Source of the DNA: Litoribaculum gwangyangense
Lineage (GTDB): Bacteria; Bacteroidota; Bacteroidia; Flavobacteriales; Flavobacteriaceae
Direction of reading: 5' to 3'
Assembly: GCF_039543505.1 (NCBI RefSeq)
Contig: NZ_BAABJW010000002.1
Location: forward strand, 682,001-746,000
DNA: 64,000 bases
Position numbers and translations under genes: made by a program. Below the pieces are notes generated by a model, which was given only the letters and a program-made list of their open reading frames with translations, searched no databases and was not told the DNA's origin. Of the stretch, positions 15,682 to 23,343 are shown one piece after another (positions within the stretch are counted from its first letter, which is position 1; the number at the start of each line of letters is the position of its first letter).

Positions 15682-18585
15682 TTATATTTTTTTTGAAAGT
15701 GGAATGCTTTTGTTTTTATCAATAACTGGTGTTATAGACTCCAAGTACCCCGAACTCAATGCTTTTTTATTTTCAACAAACGGACGTATTTGGAATAGCC
15801 AAAGTTTATCGTCTTTAAACCCAAGTTCCACATCGAAAGCCCCTTTATAATCAGAGTTGGTTTCTTTTGGAAGCGTTTTACGAATGGTATTGGCTAAATT
15901 CCTTATTTGGTTAATATTCAGTTGATTTAAAATAGGCTTTTCAAACGTTGCTAATTTTTTAAGCGTACCACCTGTTACAGGTAAACTATTATAGTAAGGC
16001 TCTCTTGCGGGCGCTAAAAAACGGGTCCCTCCTTCGATGTAAATTAAATAAGTTTCGGCAGATTGTCCGTCAACTGCACCTCCAGCGCCTCTACTAAACG
16101 CCACTGTTAAATCGTTTTCATCACCGTTACTAATTCCTTTCGTGATTAAAACACCCGAGTAATCAACATCCACACTAGGAATTACCAAAATAGAAGGAAA
16201 TACATTTTCAGGATTTAATAAATATTTTTGGCGCCATTTAAAACTGCGTTCTGTGTATGGAGATGCCCAAACATCTTTAATACCTTGTAGTATTTTTTCT
16301 TTATTAATAACATTAAATAAGGTTAAATTTAAACCTGCCCCAGTAAAATCTTTAAGATCTTCCATATTGGTGTCACTCCTTAAAAACACAGGAATTTCAC
16401 CTAAATCTTTACCTAAAATCGTTTTAAATTGATTTTCCAACTGAGAGACAAATTCAGGACTTAGGGTCATACTCTTTATGGCATCTCGCAGTATTGCCAA
16501 TTGCTCTAATTGGTAATTTTCAATATCTGATTCAGCAACACCTTCGTTTTGTAGTCTTTCAGCTTTAGCGAACATCAGGTTTAAAAATGTCCAATAAGAG
16601 ATCCCTAAATTTGGCATTTCTTGATTCATATGTTCTCTAAAAATTCCAAACGGAATGACCAAACCTTCTACTACTTGTTCAGGAAACATCTTTTTAAGCT
16701 GCCCTAAATTAGCAGCTTTGGGCCCACAGAGTTTTCCAGAATCACTGGCATCTACGTTTCGTAAGTTCAAAATATTGGTTTCATTCAAAAGGATATTCTC
16801 AACAGGCACTTCAATTCTTTCTTCGTTGCGTTCTTTTTTTACAAAAAGCAACTGCTCGGTCTCGGTCATTTCATTTTCAGGTTTTAAAATGATATTTCCT
16901 TTATTTGAAACCGCATAAAATACTTTTGTACCATCGTACTTTTTGAGACTTTTTAAATTCTCATCGGATAATGCCGCATTTGGAATGCCTAAATTTCTTG
17001 CCAATAATTGTACATGCGATACCATATTGCCTTCAGATACGGTGGCTATACCTGCAACAGGTTTCAAATCGGATGGAGGTCGTTGGAAAATATAAATATG
17101 ATTTGAATTAACTTCTATATTATCAGGGTTTCCATCCACTACAACCAACTCACCAAACGCATATCCAGGATTCAAACCTCTAAATGAACTTTGGTTGGGA
17201 ATATCCATGACCTTATTGGTTAACGCCGATTCTTTAGCGATAAAATCACCCAATCTACCCACGCTCTCTCCCAATTGCAAGGCAATAGATCCTCTTATTT
17301 TATCGTCTATAAATCCATAGGTTTTTGGTTCGAAACCCGAATAAACATCCACGATGTGTTGAAAATTGGCTTTCACCATAGACGCACTCCATTCCACCAA
17401 ACTTCTGGCATTTTCAAGGGTATTGGTTAGTTCATTTAGAGTCAGGTCACCGCTATTTTCAATAGGCGCTTTCAGGTTTATTTTATCCCATTCTGACAAT
17501 TCTATATAACCAGAACCAGTGGTTGCCATTCCTAAATAGCATATTTTTTCTAACGTTTGTTGCAGATTTTCAGGTTCCCATTGTGGTGCCGTTTTAAAAA
17601 TTAGGTCTTCCAACTTTAAGGACAAATCTAAAAGCTGCAATCGTGCCATTGGATTTTTAACATCGGGAAGAGATTCTCTAATATCCACCAATAACTCCGA
17701 GGTATCAGGAATTAAATAAGAGGCTGCTGTTTCAGAATTATGGCTAGAAATATAACTTAATATTTTTTCACCAATGGGTGTGTTTTTAAATAATGCATTT
17801 TTGGCAACCAAAGACTTAATATCAATAGGTTTATAAAACTTTTGCATATTACTTACCAGCACATCTATTTGGTCCTTTTGCGAAGTTGAAAGCTTAGAAT
17901 TATACTTTTCCTTGAACGCTTTAACTTTATCAATATCACTAATTTCGGGTAAGCTATGAATTTTTACCCTCAAATCCATAAAAGGCAAAAATTCATCTGA
18001 AATAACTTTGGATTGACTTCGGATAGTTTGAGATAAGTTATCATCGCCACTGTGAGGAATATCCTTTAAAGATTGACGAATTAAAAAAAAGTTTTTTTCA
18101 ATATTGGCATCATCTGCCAATAACCATTTATAAAAATCAATACCCCAAGCTTGCTCATCTTCTGCCTGAATAGAGCCTCTGTAAAATTGCCCTTTTTGAT
18201 TAATCCATCCGTTATCAATACTTCGCAAATATTTATCTAATTGGTATTGCTTTAATCGAGAATGATTGTTTTCAGCATCCCAAAAATCTTTCTTATCAGT
18301 GTAGGCCAAGATTTGACCTAAATAAATTTGATTGGTTTCAGCTAATTTTACAACTTCATCTTTATAACGCGCATGTTGAACACCTGGACCAATATCTTCA
18401 GGACATGGATCTTTAGGCTGCCTAATACTACCATCCGTACAAAACCAACGGATATCCTTGTAAGGGCCTCGAACATCCTTTTTGTATTTTGAAATTAATT
18501 CTGATATGGTTTCGTCACTAACTTTTTGAGAAAAGCCATAGGCAGTGGTTAGGAATAATATACAGTATAAGGCAAACTTTTTCAT
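15682..18585 (-). CDS. Exported PEP/pyruvate-binding (PPDK_N) protein with glucan-water-dikinase-like domain order
   Basis: A 967-residue protein. The Sec leader MKKFALYCILFLTTAYGFSQ is followed by an unassigned, mainly helical region (about 21-450). Next is a swivelling phospho-histidine-like domain (about 465-570) with SHVQLLARN at 523-531 (H524). Last comes an ATP-grasp domain (about 610-940) with GPKAANLG (621-628), FLRSDTNMEDL (R736) and ELGF...LWLFQIRPF (E920, Q932, R934), all expected ATP-binding residues. In PEP synthase and PPDK the ATP domain is N-terminal and a PEP barrel follows. Here the order is reversed and the barrel is missing, as in plant glucan water dikinase, whose motif SHVSVRARN is strikingly similar. 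Substrate unknown. Such enzymes need ATP, which makes the leader puzzling. It heads the minus-strand pair with serine hydrolase B. Confidence 0.82.
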   Translation of the reverse strand: MKKFALYCILFLTTAYGFSQKVSDETISELISKYKKDVRGPYKDIRWFCTDGSIRQPKDPCPEDIGPGVQHARYKDEVVKLAETNQIYLGQILAYTDKKDFWDAENNHSRLKQYQLDKYLRSIDNGWINQKGQFYRGSIQAEDEQAWGIDFYKWLLADDANIEKNFFLIRQSLKDIPHSGDDNLSQTIRSQSKVISDEFLPFMDLRVKIHSLPEISDIDKVKAFKEKYNSKLSTSQKDQIDVLVSNMQKFYKPIDIKSLVAKNALFKNTPIGEKILSYISSHNSETAASYLIPDTSELLVDIRESLPDVKNPMARLQLLDLSLKLEDLIFKTAPQWEPENLQQTLEKICYLGMATTGSGYIELSEWDKINLKAPIENSGDLTLNELTNTLENARSLVEWSASMVKANFQHIVDVYSGFEPKTYGFIDDKIRGSIALQLGESVGRLGDFIAKESALTNKVMDIPNQSSFRGLNPGYAFGELVVVDGNPDNIEVNSNHIYIFQRPPSDLKPVAGIATVSEGNMVSHVQLLARNLGIPNAALSDENLKSLKKYDGTKVFYAVSNKGNIILKPENEMTETEQLLFVKKERNEERIEVPVENILLNETNILNLRNVDASDSGKLCGPKAANLGQLKKMFPEQVVEGLVIPFGIFREHMNQEMPNLGISYWTFLNLMFAKAERLQNEGVAESDIENYQLEQLAILRDAIKSMTLSPEFVSQLENQFKTILGKDLGEIPVFLRSDTNMEDLKDFTGAGLNLTLFNVINKEKILQGIKDVWASPYTERSFKWRQKYLLNPENVFPSILVIPSVDVDYSGVLITKGISNGDENDLTVAFSRGAGGAVDGQSAETYLIYIEGGTRFLAPAREPYYNSLPVTGGTLKKLATFEKPILNQLNINQIRNLANTIRKTLPKETNSDYKGAFDVELGFKDDKLWLFQIRPFVENKKALSSGYLESITPVIDKNKSIPLSKKI

Positions 18586-18611
18586 ATAACTATTAATATA
18601 CTAATTTAAAT

Positions 18612-18619
18612 CAAATGTA
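18612..18619 (-). promoter_or_regulatory. Putative Bacteroidota -7 promoter element
   Basis: On the minus strand this reads TACATTTG, fitting TAnnTTTG, 27 nt upstream of the exported dikinase-like gene (start 18585). No TTG -33 box is evident at the usual spacing. Confidence 0.38.
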
Positions 18620-18713
18620 AAACCAATTTTGTTTAAAAAACGGCTGATTTTAAATTATTTATGAAGAAACTATAAGACTAGATATCGATGATAATTACTT
18701 GATTTTAAAAAGT

Positions 18714-19802
18714 TTAATTGGGAAACAAACTTTTATCCAAACCGGGTACAATACGTAGTGCATTTTTGTAATACACCTTTTTTAAAACCTCATCTGGTAA
18801 ATCCATTCCGTACATCGGCCAAAAGGCATGGTATTTTTTGTGGTACGGGAAATATTCATCCGCACTTTCTAATACTCTAAAGTAGGTTGGGAATTCTTCC
18901 GGCACCCAACTATCTTTACCGAATAAAATACGGTCTTGATATTTAATAAAAAAGGCTTTAGCGAAGCGAGGTTGTCTTCCCAATTCAGCAATTATGGCTG
19001 CTATACCAACATTCATATTGGGTATCTCGTCCAGAAGCTCACCTAACTTTCCCAAATTATTAGCATACCAACCCATGTGCGCATTGATAAACGTTGTATT
19101 TGGATGCTTTTTAAACATATTATGTTGTTCTGCTATAATTTGTTCCCATGGTGCTGGATTATCTGCGCCTCGTTTTCGTCTTGGGTGCGTTTTCAATTCC
19201 AACCAACGTTCGTTATCACTATCAAATGCATCCCAAAACGATTTGGGGTCAGCGGCATGAATCAAAACAGGAATCCTCAACTCACCGCATGTTTCCCAAA
19301 TAGGGCCTAAACGGTCATCATCAATGGCTAATCTATCGCCATTAACATCCTTATTATACATACCCAAACTTTTATAAACTTTTAAACCCCTAGCACCATT
19401 TTTAACGTCTTCTCTTAATTGATTGACGGTCTTTTCAATCCAACCCTCCGCTCCTGCTCCATCAAAATTCACATTCGCAAATACCACAAACCGATTGGGA
19501 TAATGATCTGCTATATTTTTTACCGATTGCTTCAAATCTTCTCCTGAACGGCCACTTAAATTAACCATAATGGCCTCGTTTAAGGTATCCATAGCCGTAA
19601 TTAGAGGCGTTAAATCTTGTTTGGGCATTCTATATTGATGACCATGGACATCTATAAAAGGAAATTTAGCACGATTGATTACTTTTCCGGGTACTACCAA
19701 AGTGGACTTAGGGTTATAGTCTTCAAAAGACATCTCTTGGGCAGAAGCGCCCATTGTAAAAATAGCAAGAACTGAAATGAAAAGGATTTTTTTGAAAAGC
19801 AT
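18714..19802 (-). CDS. Exported metal-dependent amidohydrolase (amidohydrolase_2 family)
   Basis: A TIM-barrel hydrolase of about 362 residues with a Sec leader (MLFKKILFISVLAIFTMGASAQ). The ATG at 19802 is chosen because the upstream alternative (19841) puts 13 charged residues before the leader. Metal ligands and catalytic residues are visible in order: DVHGHQYRMP (HxH), KVYKSLGMY (Lys), LIHAADP (His), NAHMGWYANN (His) and LFGKDSW (Asp). Such proteins hydrolyse or decarboxylate small cyclic or amide substrates; the substrate here is unknown. A 129-nt gap separates it from the dikinase-like gene downstream on the same strand, so cotranscription is possible but not shown. Confidence 0.85.
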   Translation of the reverse strand: MLFKKILFISVLAIFTMGASAQEMSFEDYNPKSTLVVPGKVINRAKFPFIDVHGHQYRMPKQDLTPLITAMDTLNEAIMVNLSGRSGEDLKQSVKNIADHYPNRFVVFANVNFDGAGAEGWIEKTVNQLREDVKNGARGLKVYKSLGMYNKDVNGDRLAIDDDRLGPIWETCGELRIPVLIHAADPKSFWDAFDSDNERWLELKTHPRRKRGADNPAPWEQIIAEQHNMFKKHPNTTFINAHMGWYANNLGKLGELLDEIPNMNVGIAAIIAELGRQPRFAKAFFIKYQDRILFGKDSWVPEEFPTYFRVLESADEYFPYHKKYHAFWPMYGMDLPDEVLKKVYYKNALRIVPGLDKSLFPN

Positions 19803-19885
19803 AGCTTGGCGTTTATTTATTTCGATCCTAAAAATAAACATCTAAATGAATACCTAACAAACTTTATGATGCGTTTAACAAGATT

Positions 19886-19916
19886 AATTAAAAAAGGCAC
19901 CCGTTTAGAGTGCCTT
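19886..19916 (-). terminator. Rho-independent terminator of the yceI-like gene
   Basis: A 7-bp stem, AAGGCAC (19894-19900) with GTGCCTT (19910-19916), and a 9-nt loop. Read on the minus strand it is followed by a T-rich run (complement of 19886-19896), 57 nt after the stop of the YceI gene. Confidence 0.7.
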
Positions 19917-19972
19917 CATAGCTATTAATTATTTTTCCTTTTTCAAAAAGGCCATTTAACGGTGCAATTTTT

Positions 19973-20551
19973 TTAGAATTCTAAATCAGCAACCAAATCA
20001 AACTCATCGTAGATGGCTTTGTCTTTTAAGTTGTCAAAAAAGCTCGTAGAGCCGTAACGAACATCGTACTTGGTTCTATCAACTTTCATTGTGGCAGTTG
20101 CTTTATTTCCGTAGATTGAAACCGCAAAACTTACTGGGTTGGTTTTTCCTTTTATAGTTAAATCTCCAGTAACATTATATGAATTTTTCCCGGAAGCTGT
20201 AACTTCTGTAAAAACTAAGGATGCCGTTGGGTGGTTTTCAACACCGAAAAAATCATCTGATTTTAAGTGACCATCTAATTTTCCTTTATACTCACCTTGT
20301 AAATCGGTTGAATTGATTGTTGTCATATCTATAACAAACTCTCCACCAGTAAGTTTACCATCTTCAAATATGAAAGCACCCGATTTGATAGCTATGGTTC
20401 CTTCATGTGAACCTGTTACTTTATAGCCTTTCCAAACTACTTGACTTTCAGCCGTTTTCACTTCCTTTTTTTCTTTATCAATCGTTGTAAAAGAAGCAGT
20501 AAATACGGATACCACCGCTATAATTATTAAATTTTTGATTGTGTTTTTCAT
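19973..20551 (-). CDS. YceI-family exported lipid-binding protein
   Basis: A 192-residue secreted protein with a Sec leader (MKNTIKNLIIIAVVSVFTASF). The mature part has the YceI beta-barrel pattern: SQVVWKGYKVTGSHEGTI, then GGEFVIDMTTINSTD, HLKSDDFFGVENHPTASLVF and DLTIKGKTNPVSF. This family forms a lipocalin-like barrel that binds polyprenoid or fatty-acid-like molecules in the periplasm. A monocistronic unit is likely, since a terminator follows and the regulator gene upstream is separated by 108 nt. Confidence 0.9.
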   Translation of the reverse strand: MKNTIKNLIIIAVVSVFTASFTTIDKEKKEVKTAESQVVWKGYKVTGSHEGTIAIKSGAFIFEDGKLTGGEFVIDMTTINSTDLQGEYKGKLDGHLKSDDFFGVENHPTASLVFTEVTASGKNSYNVTGDLTIKGKTNPVSFAVSIYGNKATATMKVDRTKYDVRYGSTSFFDNLKDKAIYDEFDLVADLEF

Positions 20552-20659
20552 TGTAAATATTGTTTATGTTTGTTTTCCTTATTGTTCTACAAAATTCATA
20601 AACTTTAACAACAAAAAAAATGAAGTGGTTTATTAAATGATATTAATCTAGATTAACAT

Positions 20660-21244
20660 TTACTCCTCCTCGAGAAGTTGAGCCTTTATTTTACTTAAAA
20701 ATTCTTTAGTTATTCCTAAATAGGATGCCACCATATATTGAGGAATAAGTTTTTCTATTTTTGGGTATTGATTTCTAAAATATAAATACCGGTCTTTTGC
20801 TGAAAGACTAAATCTTCTAACTACGCGCTTTTGAGAAGCCACCAAACCACGCTCAATAATTTTCCTGAAAAAACGTTCTAATTTGGGGATTTCAGAAAAT
20901 AATTCTTCCATGACATCATATGGGAACATAATTAATTCTGTTTTATCGATACATTGAATATTATAGTCTGCTGGAGTTTGGGTTATATAACTCCCCATAT
21001 CTGAAGCCCACCAATCTGCAATAGAAAACATCACTATATGCTCCTGCCCGCTGTCATCCACATAAAAGGTTTTGGTACAACCAGAAATAACAAAACATTG
21101 AAATTTACAAATATCGCCCTGTTGTAGTATGTACTGACCCTTTAAATACTTTCTGTAAATGACTTTAGAAGTTAAAAAGGCTTCTTCTGCTTCCGTTAAA
21201 ACAACAAAATTGGTAATGTAATTTAGAAGAGGTTTTATATTCAT
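20660..21244 (-). CDS. Crp/Fnr-family transcriptional regulator
   Basis: A 194-residue regulator with an N-terminal cyclic-nucleotide-binding-type barrel (about 25-120; LKGQYILQQGDICKFQCFVISG) and a C-terminal region resembling a winged helix (about 150-190; PQYMVASYLGITKEFLSKIK). The recognition helix is short, and cAMP-binding residues are not clearly conserved, so the effector is unknown. Divergent from the Bcr/CflA efflux gene across a 98-nt gap that holds a -7 motif for each direction, so it may control that pump. Confidence 0.85.
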   Translation of the reverse strand: MNIKPLLNYITNFVVLTEAEEAFLTSKVIYRKYLKGQYILQQGDICKFQCFVISGCTKTFYVDDSGQEHIVMFSIADWWASDMGSYITQTPADYNIQCIDKTELIMFPYDVMEELFSEIPKLERFFRKIIERGLVASQKRVVRRFSLSAKDRYLYFRNQYPKIEKLIPQYMVASYLGITKEFLSKIKAQLLEEE

Positions 21245-21264
21245 ATGAAACTATTCGGTCTCAT

Positions 21265-21272
21265 CAAATTTA
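21265..21272 (-). promoter_or_regulatory. Putative Bacteroidota -7 element for the Crp/Fnr gene
   Basis: Read on the minus strand this is TAAATTTG, matching TAnnTTTG, 20 nt upstream of the regulator start at 21244. It faces the TACTTTTG motif of the divergent efflux gene across 58 nt. Confidence 0.36.
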
Positions 21273-21330
21273 ACAATAATAAGATTAGGTTAATAGATGG
21301 CTTATAGATTTTTCATCATAAAAATTAGCC

Positions 21331-21338
21331 TACTTTTG
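21331..21338 (+). promoter_or_regulatory. Putative Bacteroidota -7 element directly before the efflux gene
   Basis: TACTTTTG matches TAnnTTTG and ends only 4 nt before the ATG at 21343. If used, the mRNA would be leaderless or nearly so. Confidence 0.38.
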
Positions 21339-21342
21339 AAAC

Positions 21343-22548
21343 ATGCAAAAACCTCAACACTTTAAATTTGAATTTGTGGCTTTAATGGCCTCTTTAATGT
21401 CTTTGGTAGCCCTCTCTATTGATGCTTTATTACCCGCTTTACCAAACATTGGGAAATCCTTACAAATAAACAATCCAAACGACAACCAATTGTTGATTAC
21501 CATGATTTTTCTGGGCATTGGTTGCGGACAATTGGTGTTGGGACCATTATCCGATAGTTTTGGAAGAAAACCAATGGTATATGTGGGTTTCATCATATTT
21601 ATTTTGGCAAGTATGATTTGTGTAACCACCAGAAATTTTGAAATGATGATAATTGGCAGAACCCTTCAAGGATTTGGGTTGTCATCGGCAAGAACCATAA
21701 GCATTTCCATGGTAAGGGATCAATTTAGTGGCGATTATATGGCTAAAATCATATCCATTATCGTGATGTTTTTTTTGTTAATACCCGTTATAGCGCCAAC
21801 CTTGGGACAGTTTTTATTACATAGCTTTAATTGGGAAGCCATTTTCTATTTCAATTTAATTTTTGGTGTTTTTATCATGCTGTGGTTTTGGATACGACAA
21901 CCTGAAACCCTACCAAAAGAAAAACGTATTAAATTTTCGTCGCATTTGTTTATTGATGGCGTTAAAGAATTCTTCAAATATAAGGAAGCGGTGGCCTTTA
22001 CTATGGTTTCTGGTTTTATTACAGGCTCATTTATGGTGTATTTAAGTACCTCACAACAAATATTCCAGAAACAATATAATTTAGCCGATATGTTTCCATA
22101 CATTTTTGCAAGTTTAGCCATTTCGGTGGGGTTAGCCACATTTTTAAACAGCCGATTGGTAGTGCGGTTTGGCATGTTTAAAATAGCCTATGTGTCCTGT
22201 ATTGCTTATGCGGTTATTTCCATTTTGTATGTTATGTTGTTTTTCTCTGGCCACAACCCAAGTATTTATGTATTGTTAGGCTTTTTTGCCTTACAATTTT
22301 TTGCGGTTGGCTTTTTATTTGGAAATTTAAGAGCGTTAGCAATGGAACCTTTAGGACATATAGCTGGTATTGGTGCAGCCATTAATGGGTTTCTTTCCAC
22401 GGTATTGGCAGTTCCTATTGCAAACTACATTGGTAGCTTTGTAGAAACTTCCGTTTTACCTCTTTTTATTGGGTTTTCCTTTTTCGGGATATGTTCGTTG
22501 TTGGTTTTTGTTGTTTTAAGGACGAAAATGAAATTGGCAAGTATTTAA
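21343..22548 (+). CDS. Bcr/CflA-type multidrug efflux MFS transporter
   Basis: A 401-residue inner-membrane drug:proton antiporter with twelve predicted helices. The motif-A loop GPLSDSFGRKPMVYVGF lies between helices 2 and 3, and the motif-C-like segment is in helix 5 (LIPVIAPTLGQFLL), as in the Bcr/CflA group. Helix 1 contains the family-typical SIDALLPALPNIG. The substrate is unknown; relatives export bicyclomycin, chloramphenicol, sulfonamides or cysteine. Divergent from the Crp/Fnr gene. Confidence 0.88.
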   Translation: MQKPQHFKFEFVALMASLMSLVALSIDALLPALPNIGKSLQINNPNDNQLLITMIFLGIGCGQLVLGPLSDSFGRKPMVYVGFIIFILASMICVTTRNFEMMIIGRTLQGFGLSSARTISISMVRDQFSGDYMAKIISIIVMFFLLIPVIAPTLGQFLLHSFNWEAIFYFNLIFGVFIMLWFWIRQPETLPKEKRIKFSSHLFIDGVKEFFKYKEAVAFTMVSGFITGSFMVYLSTSQQIFQKQYNLADMFPYIFASLAISVGLATFLNSRLVVRFGMFKIAYVSCIAYAVISILYVMLFFSGHNPSIYVLLGFFALQFFAVGFLFGNLRALAMEPLGHIAGIGAAINGFLSTVLAVPIANYIGSFVETSVLPLFIGFSFFGICSLLVFVVLRTKMKLASI

Positions 22549-22653
22549 ATAAAGTTAGTTAAAATAATTGACCAGCATTTGACTTTGTAAAAGTTTTCAG
22601 CTAACTTCGTTTAACTATCGATATAATCAATTAAAACTGACCATATCTTAAGA

Positions 22654-22666
22654 GTTACCTGCAAGC
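22654..22666. repeat. Left inverted-repeat arm of a cassette-like unit
   Basis: GTTACCTGCAAGC matches the inverse of GCCAGCAGGTAAC at 23196-23208 in 11 of 13 positions. The two arms lie immediately outside the orphan lipoprotein gene at 22685-23194, one 18 nt before its ATG and one next to its stop. Confidence 0.55.
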
Positions 22667-22684
22667 TGAAAACCAACATTGAGA

Positions 22685-23194
22685 ATGCCGAAAATCCTAT
22701 TCATTTTATTAACTCTGTTTCTTTTTTCGTGTGATTCGAAACCTGACATAAATAATCCAAAGAATTGGACTTATGAATTTGATTATAAAATTGAAAGCAA
22801 AGACTCTATAAAACCAATTGGACGAATTGAATTTCGCAGAACAAAATCTATAAAAGATAAATTAAGAGAAGAAACCTATAATGAAAAATGGTATCCTTCA
22901 ATGGCATTTGACATTTATAATATTTCGGACTTAAAATATTGCGAAGAAATCTCAAGAAAACTAAAAATGTTTTCAAGTTGTCTTGACTCGCATCTTGGTG
23001 GAGATTTAATAATAAATTATAGTTATATCTTTTATAATAATTCTGGTTGTTTGAATTGCGCAGGAAGTGAAAACGACATTGATTATTGTAGACCAGTTAC
23101 GAAAAAAATATTATCGGAATTGAATTTAACTAAAAAAAGCACATTAAAAGACCTTGAAAAAGAAATTGGAAAAAAATTAAAACGAGCGAAATAA
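22685..23194 (+). CDS. Orphan lipoprotein of unknown function
   Basis: A 169-residue protein with a lipoprotein leader (MPKILFILLTLFLFSC, lipobox LFSC), so it is probably anchored in the membrane. An in-frame TTG lies 6 nt upstream of the chosen ATG. The mature part is lysine-rich and contains several cysteines (for example SGCLNCAG near the C-terminal third and YCRPVTKK), which may form disulfides or bind metal. I recognise no family. It lies between inverted repeats and a hairpin-rich element (23196-23338), the arrangement of a captured gene cassette. Confidence 0.7.
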   Translation: MPKILFILLTLFLFSCDSKPDINNPKNWTYEFDYKIESKDSIKPIGRIEFRRTKSIKDKLREETYNEKWYPSMAFDIYNISDLKYCEEISRKLKMFSSCLDSHLGGDLIINYSYIFYNNSGCLNCAGSENDIDYCRPVTKKILSELNLTKKSTLKDLEKEIGKKLKRAK

Positions 23195-23195
23195 A

Positions 23196-23338
23196 GCCAG
23201 CAGGTAACAACGTGTATAATTAATTGCTTTGGTCGTTGCTTATTTGGAAAATTCCTTCGGAATTTTCTCGCGTTCGTTTTTGTTTACTAAATTAGTTGCT
23301 TAAACACGCAACTAACCATACACAAAACCGTTAAACGA
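23196..23338. repeat. Hairpin-rich attC-like element, copy A
   Basis: A 143-nt intergenic element after the orphan lipoprotein. It contains two perfect hairpins: a 9-bp stem GAAAATTCC/GGAATTTTC with a 3-nt loop, and an 8-bp stem TTAGTTGC/GCAACTAA with an 8-nt loop. Outer arms GTGTAT and ATACAC can pair, folding the whole unit. Its right part, TGCTTAAACACGCAACTA (from 23297) and ACCGTTAAACG (23327-23337), recurs in degenerate form near 41754-41796 and 42443-42462. Confidence 0.6.
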
Positions 23339-23343
23339 ATCTC

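Noticed and set aside
22654..23338. A classical integron with attC sites
   Set aside because: No integrase gene and no canonical attC core sequence is present, so the unit is described only as cassette-like.
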